A DNA stretch of 64,000 bases from Corynebacterium gallinarum (GTDB lineage: Bacteria > Actinomycetota > Actinomycetes > Mycobacteriales > Mycobacteriaceae): contig NZ_JACSPR010000003.1 in the NCBI RefSeq assembly GCF_014837045.1, positions 186,001 to 250,000 on the forward strand, in the 5' to 3' direction. Shown here one piece after another: positions 16,564 to 26,629 of this stretch. Made by a program: the position numbers and the translations under genes. Under the pieces are notes generated by a model. The model was not told the origin of the DNA and did not search any database. It saw only the letters and a program-made list of their open reading frames with translations. The first letter of the stretch is position 1. The number at the start of each line of letters is the position of its first letter.

Positions 16564-18033
16564 CTAGTTTCTCCCTGCCGATTTTGAGGTGAACGGACCG
16601 GTCCGCTTCCTGCTTATGGAGGCCAGCTCATCCCTCCGACCTATATAAGCCGCGTGTTCCTGCACAATCTCCGCCATCAGATCATGGACCGGCGAGTATG
16701 GATTGCCAGGTTGAGGAAGGTGCGGGTAGTCCTGCAGCTCGTGGACCGCCTCTCTTTTCAGGCTGTCCCACTGCTCGGCCGTGAAATCAAACAGCCATTC
16801 AAACCGGGTGACAGCCTCACTGCAGCCGGGGTGTAGGGCTTCCGCAGCCAGCACCTTGACCCGCGACTGCCGTCCATAGGCGGTGGTGGGTGGGAACAGC
16901 AGCAGTGCGAGGATCCGCGACACCGTGAAGGCATCATCCTGCCCCTGGAGCACCTGCGCCCACTGCTCGGGAGTCGCCTCCGCGAGGAAGATCCGATCCG
17001 GTGGCCCGGGTTTCACGGTGATGCCCGGTGTGAAATACGTCGGCGTATCCTCCCTCTTGAGGTAGCTCTGAATGTCCTTCCAGGCGGTGTCCGCAGGGAA
17101 TTCGACCTCCGTGCGGGGTGCCTCGGTCTCCTCGAAGGGGTTGCTGATGGGGGTTGCGTCGACAAGCACGGGGTCCGTCGGCGTCGCGACGGGGAGCTTG
17201 TCGACGACCGATTCCACCGCCGGGTAGTCCTCCGTCGAGAGCAATACCTCCACCTGGTCCAGGTCGAGTCGGGCGCGGATGACATCCTGCGGGGGGATGC
17301 ACACCAGCTGGGCGCCACGGTTGGTGGCATCAACGACCGTGTTCACCCGTTCGAAGGTGGAGAAGGAGAAGGCCGCCTGTGTCAGTTCCTCCGCGACCGC
17401 CGCCACCCAGAGCACAGCTTCATGGATCGGGGTGGCCAGCACCACGGTCTTTCCCTCGGCGATCAGATGCGCGATATAGCGGGCGTTGATGCGGCGCTGC
17501 CCGGTGGTGGTGTTGGGGATGGTGGAAAACGGTTCCGGCAGGGGAGTGCCCGCGGCGTCATCCCACCCGTCGAGGAAGAACCCCACCAGATCCCGGACCG
17601 GGCCGGGTGTGCGCAGCTGCTCCGGGATCTGCGCCGTATCCGTCTCGCGGCTCCCGAAGGGCGTGGGGATATCGGGGCTGTACAGGGCGTCGACAACGTC
17701 GAAAGACGCGGGATCGGCTGCATCAGGCAGGTGGATATAGGTGAAGACATTGCCCTGCCGGCCGGTGGCATCCGCCCCGGCCGGGACGGAGGCGAGGAAC
17801 ACCCGCTGGTGGTCATCCCACGGCGCGGGGATCCACGCGTATCGACGCACCAGGCGGGTCCGCTCCTCCCTGGACGGGTAGGTGGGAACCGCGGTGGTGC
17901 TGCTCAACTGCGTCGGGGCCAGGGGCTGCAGCGCCCGCGCCTGGTCGTCGGTGAGGGCACCCACCTGCTGGCCGATCTGCCAGCCACCGGCACCCTTGGA
18001 AAACGATCCGAAACTCATCGCCGCACCGGTCAT
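16564..18033 (-). CDS. GAP1-like GTPase-associated protein
   Basis: This is a 489-residue soluble protein. The first 130 residues read like the N-terminal domain of GTPase-associated protein 1 families: GGWQIGQQVGALTDDQARALQPL, then RYAWIPAPWDDHQRVFLASVPAGADATGRQGNVFTYIHL (quoted in two parts: RYAWIPAPWDDHQRVF and GRQGNVFTYIHL). The middle is mixed alpha/beta with VLATPIHEAVLWVAAVAEEL and FSFSTFERV; the C-terminal part is helical. From memory, such proteins co-occur with TRAFAC GTPases and are thought to be their partners or adaptors, without proven biochemistry. It overlaps the next gene upstream by four bases, which supports one transcript. Confidence 0.75.
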   Translation of the reverse strand: MTGAAMSFGSFSKGAGGWQIGQQVGALTDDQARALQPLAPTQLSSTTAVPTYPSREERTRLVRRYAWIPAPWDDHQRVFLASVPAGADATGRQGNVFTYIHLPDAADPASFDVVDALYSPDIPTPFGSRETDTAQIPEQLRTPGPVRDLVGFFLDGWDDAAGTPLPEPFSTIPNTTTGQRRINARYIAHLIAEGKTVVLATPIHEAVLWVAAVAEELTQAAFSFSTFERVNTVVDATNRGAQLVCIPPQDVIRARLDLDQVEVLLSTEDYPAVESVVDKLPVATPTDPVLVDATPISNPFEETEAPRTEVEFPADTAWKDIQSYLKREDTPTYFTPGITVKPGPPDRIFLAEATPEQWAQVLQGQDDAFTVSRILALLLFPPTTAYGRQSRVKVLAAEALHPGCSEAVTRFEWLFDFTAEQWDSLKREAVHELQDYPHLPQPGNPYSPVHDLMAEIVQEHAAYIGRRDELASISRKRTGPFTSKSAGRN

Positions 18034-20147
18034 AGTGATGCCCCCTTCAAGGCATGGACTGCCAGTCGTTCTGCCACGTCGCCTTCAATGACCACCTTGG
18101 CGGGGACGGACTCGTCATCATCGCCGTCCTGATCCACGAGGAAGAGACGCAGATATCCTCCCCAGAGTTCATTCGGGTTGATCCACCAGACGCTGCCGTC
18201 ACGAACCTCCATGGAGGGGATACCCTGGGTGAGCCCACGCGAGGGGAAGATGATCGGCCCCTGGTGGTTGAGCTCCTCCTTGATGTCCTGCACATTGGCG
18301 CATTCAACGGCGTGGCCATCACCCGGGTGCAGCGGCATCGCGTGCTCATTGTGGATCAGGGTGAACCGCGGTGGGTTGCGATCCTCGGATTCATCACGCC
18401 AGATCATCAGCTGGAAACCCCCGTCGACGGGGAAGAGGTCATAGGAGTACGTCTTGAGCCCCCGGTAGCGCAGCGTGGTCGAGTCCGCGGTGGTGAACCG
18501 ACCACCGTAGATGGCTTTGGGGGTGAGGGTGATGTCCTCGCCGGTATGCGCCAGGTTCACCCGGATCCCACCCTGACGGCGGTAGTCCTCCTCCAGGAGT
18601 TCCTGCCGCAGATCCTGGTTGGCCATCCCCACCTCCACCATGGTGGCACCGGCCGGCCAGGTGAAGGTGATGAGCTGGCTGGAGATGCGCTCAATCAGAC
18701 GGGCATCCCTGATCGGCGAGACGCGCTGGAGCACCTTGCTCTCACCCGCCCACGCCTGATCCCCGACGATGTTGACGGCGGTGATGAACACCTCATGCCA
18801 GCCCTCGGGCCAGGTCATGGTGGTATCGGCGATCTCACCGGACGCAGCATTGCTGGTGTCGGTGGGGATCTCCCCGGCAAACGCGGGATCATCCTCAATC
18901 CAGTTCAGATCAACCGGGCGGACAATCAGGTCGGGGCGCGGCGGGATCTGCGAGAGGTAGATTTTCACGCTGCCGGTCGGCGGTGCCGTCCACGCCAGGA
19001 GGATCCGGTCATTCTTGCCGTCGTTGAACAGCTGCGGGTCCTGCAGCTCCACCTGCTGGATATCGGCACTGGTGGATTGCTTCAACACCCTGCTGCCCGC
19101 GCCGAGCACCTGACTGCCCCGGAACTGGGCCGTGGGAACCAGCTGGAACAGGTACCGACGTCCCCGTTCGGCGCCCTCGTAGATGAACCGGCGTTCCGTC
19201 ACACCCTGGATGATCTGGTTGCCGGGGTCCAGCAGATCGGTGGGATCATCCTCGAGCTTCGCGTAGACGCGCATCTCCGCATGGCCGTACAGGGGATCCC
19301 AGGTGCCCGTGATCGTTCCCTTCGATTCCACCAGCTGGAAATTCTCGGGCGGGAAGACAACCAGCTGTTCCCCCACGAGGGTGGGCTGCGAGCTCAGCGC
19401 CTCCAGGACATCCTCCGCCGGATAGGTATAGGCCCACACCATGTAGTGACGCACACCCGTCGAACCCAGCGTCTCATCCAGGTAGGCGGTTCCGGTGGTG
19501 ATCACCAGATCCTCCAGACCATCGGTGGTCAGGGGGGCCTCCCGGTTGGCCGCAACCACCCGGTACATCACCTGCCGACCCGCCGGCACGGGCAGGGGCT
19601 GCCAGGAGATGTGGACCGTGCCCCTGCCCTCGGGATCGACACCCTCCTCGGCTGTCTCCGCGGGAAGATGCTCAACCCGGATGCCCGGTGCCGCATCCCC
19701 CTCGACCTGCCCATGCTGATAGGCCACGAAATAGGAGGGATCGATATTGACGAACAGCTTGGGATTGACCGGTTGGCGGGCAAACCGCTGGGCCGACGCC
19801 GCCCGGACGCGTTCCTCAATCAGGCGGGCGAGATCCTCCGGGGACGGTGCCGCCTGGGCCTGGGCAGGCTTCTCGACGGGTGCCGCGGCGGGCTTGGCGA
19901 CGGGCTCCGGCGTGGGCTCGGGCGCGGGCTCGGGCGCGGGCTCGGGCGCGGGCTCTGCCGGAACCTCCCGGGGAGGAAACGGCACCGACGAGGGGGCCTT
20001 GCCGTGCAACAGTCCGACGATGTCGTCGGTGAGATGGTGGAAGTCCTCGGGCAGGACACGGGCGATGCTCTCCGGAGTGGGTTGGGACTGCGCGGCAATC
20101 TCTCGCAACACCGCCATCGGGATCTGGCTGAGCGTTAAGGGGGGCAT
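18030..20147 (-). CDS. Proline-rich protein with fibronectin type III-like repeats
   Basis: This protein has 705 residues. Residues 1-50 are helical, followed by a Pro/Glu/Ala linker (about 60-100) built of EPAP units, visible as a GC-rich tandem repeat in the DNA. From about residue 120 the protein is beta-rich, with at least four segments resembling FN3 units (HISWQPLPVPAGRQVMYRVV, TITGTWDPLYGHAEMRVYA, ILLAWTAPPTGSVKIYLSQ, LITFTWPAGATMVEVGM). There is no signal peptide or membrane helix, so these would be cytosolic FN3-like modules, which is unusual because most FN3 domains are extracellular. Inferred role: scaffold that docks the GTPase machinery. It overlaps its downstream neighbour by four bases. 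Confidence 0.75.
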   Translation of the reverse strand: MPPLTLSQIPMAVLREIAAQSQPTPESIARVLPEDFHHLTDDIVGLLHGKAPSSVPFPPREVPAEPAPEPAPEPAPEPTPEPVAKPAAAPVEKPAQAQAAPSPEDLARLIEERVRAASAQRFARQPVNPKLFVNIDPSYFVAYQHGQVEGDAAPGIRVEHLPAETAEEGVDPEGRGTVHISWQPLPVPAGRQVMYRVVAANREAPLTTDGLEDLVITTGTAYLDETLGSTGVRHYMVWAYTYPAEDVLEALSSQPTLVGEQLVVFPPENFQLVESKGTITGTWDPLYGHAEMRVYAKLEDDPTDLLDPGNQIIQGVTERRFIYEGAERGRRYLFQLVPTAQFRGSQVLGAGSRVLKQSTSADIQQVELQDPQLFNDGKNDRILLAWTAPPTGSVKIYLSQIPPRPDLIVRPVDLNWIEDDPAFAGEIPTDTSNAASGEIADTTMTWPEGWHEVFITAVNIVGDQAWAGESKVLQRVSPIRDARLIERISSQLITFTWPAGATMVEVGMANQDLRQELLEEDYRRQGGIRVNLAHTGEDITLTPKAIYGGRFTTADSTTLRYRGLKTYSYDLFPVDGGFQLMIWRDESEDRNPPRFTLIHNEHAMPLHPGDGHAVECANVQDIKEELNHQGPIIFPSRGLTQGIPSMEVRDGSVWWINPNELWGGYLRLFLVDQDGDDDESVPAKVVIEGDVAERLAVHALKGASL
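19900..19965. repeat. Short tandem repeat encoding Pro-Glu-Pro-Ala
   Basis: A 12-base unit, GGCTCGGGCGCG on the plus strand, is repeated several times with small variation inside the FN3-like gene. It encodes the EPAP linker and could change length by slippage without shifting the frame. Confidence 0.8.
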
Positions 20148-20160
20148 AGTGGTTCTCGTT

Positions 20161-22956
20161 CTAAATCAGCGAATTCCAACCCGATGGTGTGTCATCACCA
20201 GGGTGGATTGACGGAGTAACAGGGGGAGTGGTGTCAGCGGATGGTTCAGACCACGCGACCTTCTGCGTCGGCTGCTCGCGATGTGTGGGTGCGACAGCCA
20301 CACCGCTCAGGTGGGTGAAGTGGCCGTACTGAACCACGGTGACAGACCTGGTGAGCGTGCCCGCGGAGGTGGTATCCCCGGGTGTTTCAAACAACCCGCC
20401 GATCAGCGGGTCGATCTCGGTGGCCCGGGCGTTGACCGCCTCATTGTTCAGGGATTTGCTGGAGAAGCGCTGGGCGCCCTCGCTGGCCGCGGACTGAACC
20501 AGGCGGGAGAGGAACTCCGTCCGGCTGACGGTGATCAGCGTGCCGGATTCATACATCTCGACGGTGGCATTACGGGTATCCAGGTGGGCAGCCATGCCCT
20601 GACCACTGATGGCCTGTGACCAGCGCTCATCGGTATGGTCCCGGTGATCCAGCTGGCCGGAGGCGATCAGCCTGGACACCTTGTCCAGTGGGGAATGGGA
20701 GTTCAGGCCCTGACTGCCGTGGAGTTCGCTCACGGAGGTGATCCGGGTGCCATCCCGCTTATGGAGGACATCCGCTGCATCGGCCATGAGTGTGTCCAGG
20801 GACTGATCCGCCCAGTCGCGGGGGAAGGCCCGGTGGCGCAGGTCGCTGATGATCTGGTGCAGTTCGTCGTCGGAAAGCGTGGCGCGGCCGAGTTGGGTGC
20901 TGCGGGGGAGTCCATCCTGGGGAATGGTGACGGTTTCCTGGGTGGAGGTGTTGCGTCCCAGGGGTTGGGCGATGGCCCGGCCGAGGATGGTGGACCAGGA
21001 GAGGAACTGGAGGTAGGCCCGGGTGAGTCGGTCGATATCCAGCAGGGCGTTATCTGAATTCCAGCGGGTGATCTCCTCGTTCTTCGTCAGCAGGCGCATC
21101 TGTGTCACGTCACCGAGAATTCCCCTCCGGGCGCGGCCGAAGATGAACATCTGGATGCCGAGGGTGATCACGGTGGTCACGAAGATCGAGCCCACGGTCC
21201 ACCGCCAGTCGATGCCGGTCATCCACTCGGCAAACCGCCATTTCGGCTGGTAGTGGGCGAGGGTGAGGTATCCGATGACCAGCATGAGAATGAACCACAG
21301 GACGGTGAAGAACCGGAGTGTGCGGGTCAGTCGACGGTTTTCCTTGTCATAGTCGCGGTCCTGATGTTTCTGCAGGTCAGCGCTGATCTCCTGGTGCCGG
21401 GTGCGCCAGTACTGCGCATTCTGCTGGGCGCCCTGCAGCAGGTGGGTGATCCGCTGACCGGTTTTCCACGCAAACGACTGGGACATCTCCTGTTCCCACT
21501 GGGCGAATCTGTCCCGGAGGGCCAGCACCTTGCGGTCCGAGGTCTGGGTGACCGCGAAGTCCAGGCCCTCCCTGTAGAGGGCCGCTCCGTGGGAATCATA
21601 GGGGCTGATGGTGGCCTGTTCCGGGGTCACGCCCAGGATGTCCGCCAGCTGGGGATGATAACCCTCGAACCTCTGTTCCGGATCGGGCACGGACATCCAC
21701 CCCTGTTCCATGATGGCGGGGTTGTGTTGGTTGTCCCGGGGGGCGTTGAACTGATCGCCCATGTAGTTGGTTCCGTCGACAAGCATGAGGGCGACCCGGC
21801 GGTAACCGTTCCACAGATCAGGCAGCGAGGGGGGATCCTCCACCGCGAGACCATGCGAACGGGCGTTTTCCTTCAGGGTGGCCGTGGCCGCCGACAACCC
21901 GGTCATGGAACGGTCGTGGATGCGCCCGCGGTAGGTACCGCACACCACATCCACTGCGGTGCCCTGGCCATAGAGCGTGTTCTGCACCGCCTTGGCCACC
22001 GCGGTGTTGAGGGCGTGGGTCTGCGAGGCCTTCCAATCACTGGGGCTGCCCACCGCGGCGCGGAAGAACTCCCCCAGGAAAGCCTTCATGGCAGCCCAGG
22101 CGTTGGTTTTCTTCGTCTGTTCGGTTTCCTCTGCCTGCGGCGGCATGATGAGGGAATCCTGGTATTTCTGCACGAGTCCGTCCGCACACTGACCGGCCAC
22201 GGCGGCATGATCCGGGATCCGTACCGCCTGTCGGCCCTCCTCCACAATGGGCAGGGGGAGCTGCTCGGACAGGTTGAAGACCTGCTCGCGGATCTCGGCC
22301 TCCACCTGGGAGGCGTCAATGGTGCGGTGATAGGCACGCACCAGCCGGAATGTTTCAGCATCTCCGGTGGAGACCGCCCGCCCGGACTCATCTGTCAGCG
22401 GGCAGGTCTCCGCCGAGCTCCATAAGCCCGTGATGCTGGCCAGCGTGGATGCGGCCAGGCGGGCAACCGCCACGGGGTCATCCGCACGCCGGATCGGTGT
22501 GAAAGAGGAGTCCGGGGTATCCGAATCCTCCGGTGCGATGGCGACTGTGGACCAGCCCATCGTGGGGGCGGGAACCAGTTCCTGGAGGGGCAACCGGGGC
22601 AGCAGCACCCGGACCCGCGGGTTGCTTCCCGGCAGGTAGCTGTCCACCGCATCGGTCCAGGCCTGCACCGCAGACAGGTCGAAGGCGGACTGGGGATCAT
22701 GGCCCATCGCATCCAACGCCACCAGGAGCACCGGATCTGAAATACCCCGGAGGGCCGCATCGAGGGTGGCCACCGAGGTCAGTTCCCCCTCTGCACGATC
22801 TGGATGACAGATTCTCACCGAGGCCGACCCGGGCGTGGCCCGGGGATCCACCCACGCAAAGGACCGGATGAGGGACATCGCCGCCAGATCCTGGAGATTG
22901 GCACGGATCTGGTCATTAACGACACCGGAACCGAGGAACAGAACATGGGGCAGCAT
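20161..22956 (-). CDS. Large protein with two central membrane helices, unknown family
   Basis: This protein has 931 residues. The N-terminal 200 alternate strands and helices like a Rossmann-type domain (LPHVLFLGSGVVNDQIRANL, VLLVALDAMGH, VRVLLPRLPL), but no nucleotide-binding loop is certain. Residues 215-500 are mostly helical. Two membrane segments lie near the middle, about 525-548 (LRFFTVLWFILMLVIGYLTL) and 565-588 (VGSIFVTTVITLGIQMFIFG), followed by a basic RARR. The C-terminal 300 residues are soluble, with a disordered Thr/Pro-rich end. Its start overlaps the stop of the tubulin-like gene (TGATG), so the two are made together. The function is unknown; it could tether the tubulin-like protein to the membrane. 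Confidence 0.75.
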   Translation of the reverse strand: MLPHVLFLGSGVVNDQIRANLQDLAAMSLIRSFAWVDPRATPGSASVRICHPDRAEGELTSVATLDAALRGISDPVLLVALDAMGHDPQSAFDLSAVQAWTDAVDSYLPGSNPRVRVLLPRLPLQELVPAPTMGWSTVAIAPEDSDTPDSSFTPIRRADDPVAVARLAASTLASITGLWSSAETCPLTDESGRAVSTGDAETFRLVRAYHRTIDASQVEAEIREQVFNLSEQLPLPIVEEGRQAVRIPDHAAVAGQCADGLVQKYQDSLIMPPQAEETEQTKKTNAWAAMKAFLGEFFRAAVGSPSDWKASQTHALNTAVAKAVQNTLYGQGTAVDVVCGTYRGRIHDRSMTGLSAATATLKENARSHGLAVEDPPSLPDLWNGYRRVALMLVDGTNYMGDQFNAPRDNQHNPAIMEQGWMSVPDPEQRFEGYHPQLADILGVTPEQATISPYDSHGAALYREGLDFAVTQTSDRKVLALRDRFAQWEQEMSQSFAWKTGQRITHLLQGAQQNAQYWRTRHQEISADLQKHQDRDYDKENRRLTRTLRFFTVLWFILMLVIGYLTLAHYQPKWRFAEWMTGIDWRWTVGSIFVTTVITLGIQMFIFGRARRGILGDVTQMRLLTKNEEITRWNSDNALLDIDRLTRAYLQFLSWSTILGRAIAQPLGRNTSTQETVTIPQDGLPRSTQLGRATLSDDELHQIISDLRHRAFPRDWADQSLDTLMADAADVLHKRDGTRITSVSELHGSQGLNSHSPLDKVSRLIASGQLDHRDHTDERWSQAISGQGMAAHLDTRNATVEMYESGTLITVSRTEFLSRLVQSAASEGAQRFSSKSLNNEAVNARATEIDPLIGGLFETPGDTTSAGTLTRSVTVVQYGHFTHLSGVAVAPTHREQPTQKVAWSEPSADTTPPVTPSIHPGDDTPSGWNSLI

Positions 22957-25900
22957 CAGAAGAGACCTCCGCCGAAATCAGGAAGGGTGGGTGAGGTGGG
23001 GGACTGCGGGGTCGGTTGGGTGGGGGAGAAACCCGGCGTGGGGGCGTTGACAGGTGTGTTCGCCTGCTGCTGGGCGAGCTCCAGCTTGTCCAGGAGATCC
23101 TGGGTGACCACCAGGACATCCGGGGCGAGATCACGGTAGTACGGCATCTTCGAGGCATGGGCCCGATCGCTGACCGCCGCCCAGGGCTTATCTTCCACCT
23201 GGGAGCCGGGGAGTACCGCCCGGTTGCCCTGGACGAAGGTGGAGGCGTTCTGGTGCGCCTTCAGCAGCGCACCACGGATGTAGTCATAGCGGGAGGCGAT
23301 GTCGGTGCCGATGGGCTGCTGGGACGGACGCTCGCCGGTGCGCAGGAACTCCGCGAGGAAAGCCACCGACGGGTGGTTGACCACACCGGTGGTGGGTCCT
23401 GTCGGATTGGAATCGTATAGCCCCCTCAGCAGATGGTAAGGGCGCAGGGAACCGGCCTGTCGTCCCCGTGCATCCGGGGTCTGACAGTTGGCATAGGCCA
23501 GCAGGATCGATTCGATCACCGCCGGCATCCAGTCGATGGGGGCCATCATGGCCGATGGTGGGGTCAGCATCGGGGAGGGGAAATCAACCCACTCCTGGGC
23601 GGTTGGATCGAAGATGTGGGCGCTGGCATCCGCCCGTTCCATGTTGGCCACATGGATCTGGCCGGTGGCCGTGCCGATGATCCACCCTGCCACCATCGCC
23701 TGTCGTTCAGCATTGGACAGCGGCAGCGCCGCCGGCAGCGGGCGTGCACGCCGCAGTGACCAGAACCCCTCCCGGCCCTTGCGCTGCGCCCAGTCCCAGG
23801 CGATGGGGGCGAGCAGCGAACTGAACACCAGGGGTGAGTAGTTGGGATAGAACCCGAACACATCGATGTGCCGGACCTTCTCACCGTTGGACAGCACCTT
23901 CTCGAAGTTCTTATGGGTGGAGGGATCCAGATTGGTCCTCGAGGTGAGGATGGAGGAGAGGATGTCCCCGGCGGCGGTGCCACTGAAGGGGATGTCCGAG
24001 AACGTGAATTGGAAGACCTCACCCACCGCGGGGTGGATCCTGTGCACCATGTTGCTGTCCACCGCGGCGAGGGGACGTGCCTGGCTCAGTGCCTCCTGGA
24101 ATGCGGAACGCAGGCGGGTCTGGCGTGCTGAAATCTCCAGATCGTTGATGGTGGAATCGGTGAGGTAGGAACGCAGATCCGTGTTGATGAAGTCGGAGAA
24201 GTGGTCGTTTGGACGGGCGATCCAGGTGCGGGCCCGGTCGAGAATCTGCTGCGGACGGATCCGGGCCTGGAACTGGCCTGGTCGGGACTCCCGGGTCTCA
24301 CCGCCGGACGGGGGAGTGAGGAGATGTTTAGATACCCACCCTGCGCGGTTGCCACCGGTGCGACCCGCACCGCGCTGGGGTGCGAGGGTGTTCTCGGGTG
24401 CCTTCTCCGAGAGCTGGGTGGACCATTTACCTACGATGATTGCCCGCGCCGCGAGTTTGGAGGCCTCACGGTAGTTGAAGACATCCGGTTCCTCGACCTG
24501 GATGGTCTGGAGCAGGTGGGTTTCGTAGTCGCTGGGGAAGGAATCCACCTCGGAGATGAGGATTTCATTCTGGGAGCCCTTGAAACGGCTGTCGATGCGT
24601 TCATCATCATCGCTCGGCCAGGCGGTGGGTTCATCGGTGGCCACATCGGCGAGGTTGGTGCGCACCCGGGTGGTGCTGTCCGCCAGTTCCAGGGTGGCGT
24701 GGGCGGAACGGACCTCATCGTCGAGCCGGGAGATCACGGACCGGGTGAAGTCCTCCAGCACCGGTTCCAAGTGGGTGGCCAGTTTGACCAGGTAGAAATC
24801 GTAGAGCTGGTTGCGGTAGAGGTCGGTGATGGCGTCGAGAAGCTGGCCCGACTGGGTGACGGACCCGCGGCCGTTGAGCGGGGAGAGCTGGTCCTCCAGT
24901 CCCTGTGGGGGCGCCAATGGAGTGCGACCCCTGTTCTCGGAGACGAGACGCTGGAGGGGTTGCACCACACGCTGGGAATAGATGTCGCGCAGGCGTGCCA
25001 GCACAGCCTCGAGGTAGGGCACACCATGGGCGGCCAGTTCATCCTCGGACACGGAGATGAGCGCATCGGTCAGGGTGTCCGCGAAATCATAGACCGTTGC
25101 GTAGGCGGCATCGCTGAGCTGCTTATGGATGTTCTGATCCAGCTCCCGGTCGGACAGGTGACCACGGATGAGCTGGGCGAATTCCTGGGTCTTCATACCC
25201 TCACCCGCAGGCAGCTTCGAGCGCAGGGTGTCGGTAGCGGTGTTGGCTGCGGCCTGGGCCGACCGGTTGAACTCGTGATGCAGCCACCCCTTCAGGTCGC
25301 TGCTGTTCGGGGTGCCGATATCAAAACGCGGGTCGAGCTGCAGGCGGGTGAGGACCGCTGGCAGGCGATCCTGGAGCCGCAGCTGCAACTGCTCCTCACC
25401 GGTGGCGGAGTTGGAGGGATCGACGTGACCGCGGAGGAGCCGTTCGAAGGCGGCCCGGGACAGACGCTGCGCAGCATATTCGGCATAGCGGTCGCGGCCC
25501 ATGCTCAGCTGCGCGTATCCCCAGGTTGCCCAGGGGATGGAGTCCCAGGGGAGCTTGGCCGGGTCGGCCCAGCCGAGCAGGGAACGGTCCGCATCCGGGG
25601 AGGCGGGATTGCCAAGCCTGTAGGAGACGAAGGAGGACGATGCTTCATCGGAGGCCATCAGGGCGGCGAGGGCGCGGCCGAAGCCACGGTAAATGGTGTC
25701 CTGGTCACCATCGCCGAAGACGGTGCCTTTTGCGCCCATGCTGGCACCGATGGGAAACAGGCGGGCGAAGGTCTTATCGTCACCGACCTGGTCGATTCCG
25801 GCGGCCCTGAGAATCGCCTGGTCACTGGCGGTGGCGGCACCGGTCTGGGCGGCGAGGGCCTCCCCGAACACGGCCAGGGAGTTCGGCCAGGTATTGATCA

Positions 25901-26582
25901 CATCAGCAGGGGGGCGGGTCTTGAAGATCTCCGGGGTGTACATGAACACGGCGGTGTTCTTCGGGTTGCCGTTCGGCAGCGTCGACAGGATGCGGCAGAC
26001 ATCGAGGAACATGGACGCACCCGCGCCGCCGGCCATGGAGGAGATCACCAGGATGATCGGGGTGGAATCAGCCAGATCCACCTGACGGCCGGTCATCTTG
26101 TAGCTGAGCTCGTTGAGTTCGGTGTCGGTCTCGGCGTCGAACAGCACCGACAGGGAGCGGTTGAGCTCATCCCGGATGCTGCGCAGGGAATTCAGGGTCA
26201 GCATGCGGCCGATGCCCCGGTACTGGGCGGCACCGTCGGTCATCGGTGTTGGGATGGCCGCGGGATTACGGGGAGCCCAGGTGGAGATCTCACCGAGGGC
26301 CTTCTTCCGCCCGAGTGTGGCGGAGAGCCCGGCGTCGAAGGTGTTGTAGTTCTGGCTGCTACCGATTCCTACATACCGGCCGCCGTTTTCCGGGACATTG
26401 CTCAGGCCGTGTGGGCCGGCCTCGGGAGTGATCGGTACATCAATCGTCACGAACTGCCAGGCCTTGGGCAGGGAGGTGATGGCCGGATCCTCGCTGCGCA
26501 GGATGGCCTTGAGCTGATCCATGATGTAGGCCTGCGTCTTCGCGCCGGACCCGCCACAACCAACAACCAGGAATTTCTTCAT
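22956..26582 (-). CDS. Tubulin-like GTPase-fold protein (Tubulin_2 type)
   Basis: This protein has 1208 residues. It begins with a tubulin-type nucleotide loop, MKKFLVVGCGGSGAKTQAYI, and near residue 185 carries ILVISSMAGGAGASMFLDV, matching the glycine-rich GG(T)GSG signature of the tubulin/FtsZ superfamily with GGAGAS. Residues 1-450 are therefore the predicted NTPase domain, larger than FtsZ. The remaining 750 residues are mostly helical and unassigned. The assignment matches the Pfam 'tubulin-like' family as I remember it; whether it polymerises is unknown. It is not the division FtsZ, which lies in the dcw cluster. The ribosome site before the ATG is weak. A 47-base gap separates it from the vWA gene upstream. 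Confidence 0.82.
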   Translation of the reverse strand: MKKFLVVGCGGSGAKTQAYIMDQLKAILRSEDPAITSLPKAWQFVTIDVPITPEAGPHGLSNVPENGGRYVGIGSSQNYNTFDAGLSATLGRKKALGEISTWAPRNPAAIPTPMTDGAAQYRGIGRMLTLNSLRSIRDELNRSLSVLFDAETDTELNELSYKMTGRQVDLADSTPIILVISSMAGGAGASMFLDVCRILSTLPNGNPKNTAVFMYTPEIFKTRPPADVINTWPNSLAVFGEALAAQTGAATASDQAILRAAGIDQVGDDKTFARLFPIGASMGAKGTVFGDGDQDTIYRGFGRALAALMASDEASSSFVSYRLGNPASPDADRSLLGWADPAKLPWDSIPWATWGYAQLSMGRDRYAEYAAQRLSRAAFERLLRGHVDPSNSATGEEQLQLRLQDRLPAVLTRLQLDPRFDIGTPNSSDLKGWLHHEFNRSAQAAANTATDTLRSKLPAGEGMKTQEFAQLIRGHLSDRELDQNIHKQLSDAAYATVYDFADTLTDALISVSEDELAAHGVPYLEAVLARLRDIYSQRVVQPLQRLVSENRGRTPLAPPQGLEDQLSPLNGRGSVTQSGQLLDAITDLYRNQLYDFYLVKLATHLEPVLEDFTRSVISRLDDEVRSAHATLELADSTTRVRTNLADVATDEPTAWPSDDDERIDSRFKGSQNEILISEVDSFPSDYETHLLQTIQVEEPDVFNYREASKLAARAIIVGKWSTQLSEKAPENTLAPQRGAGRTGGNRAGWVSKHLLTPPSGGETRESRPGQFQARIRPQQILDRARTWIARPNDHFSDFINTDLRSYLTDSTINDLEISARQTRLRSAFQEALSQARPLAAVDSNMVHRIHPAVGEVFQFTFSDIPFSGTAAGDILSSILTSRTNLDPSTHKNFEKVLSNGEKVRHIDVFGFYPNYSPLVFSSLLAPIAWDWAQRKGREGFWSLRRARPLPAALPLSNAERQAMVAGWIIGTATGQIHVANMERADASAHIFDPTAQEWVDFPSPMLTPPSAMMAPIDWMPAVIESILLAYANCQTPDARGRQAGSLRPYHLLRGLYDSNPTGPTTGVVNHPSVAFLAEFLRTGERPSQQPIGTDIASRYDYIRGALLKAHQNASTFVQGNRAVLPGSQVEDKPWAAVSDRAHASKMPYYRDLAPDVLVVTQDLLDKLELAQQQANTPVNAPTPGFSPTQPTPQSPTSPTLPDFGGGLF

Positions 26583-26629
26583 CGGATTGAATACCTAACT
26601 TTTGAGATTAATGGGGACAAAGGTGCTGA

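Noticed and set aside
18054..20138. Long plus-strand frame opposite the FN3-like gene (694 codons)
   Set aside because: Antisense artefact: the minus-strand frame has FN3-like strands, coupled starts and stops with its neighbours, and a sensible linker.
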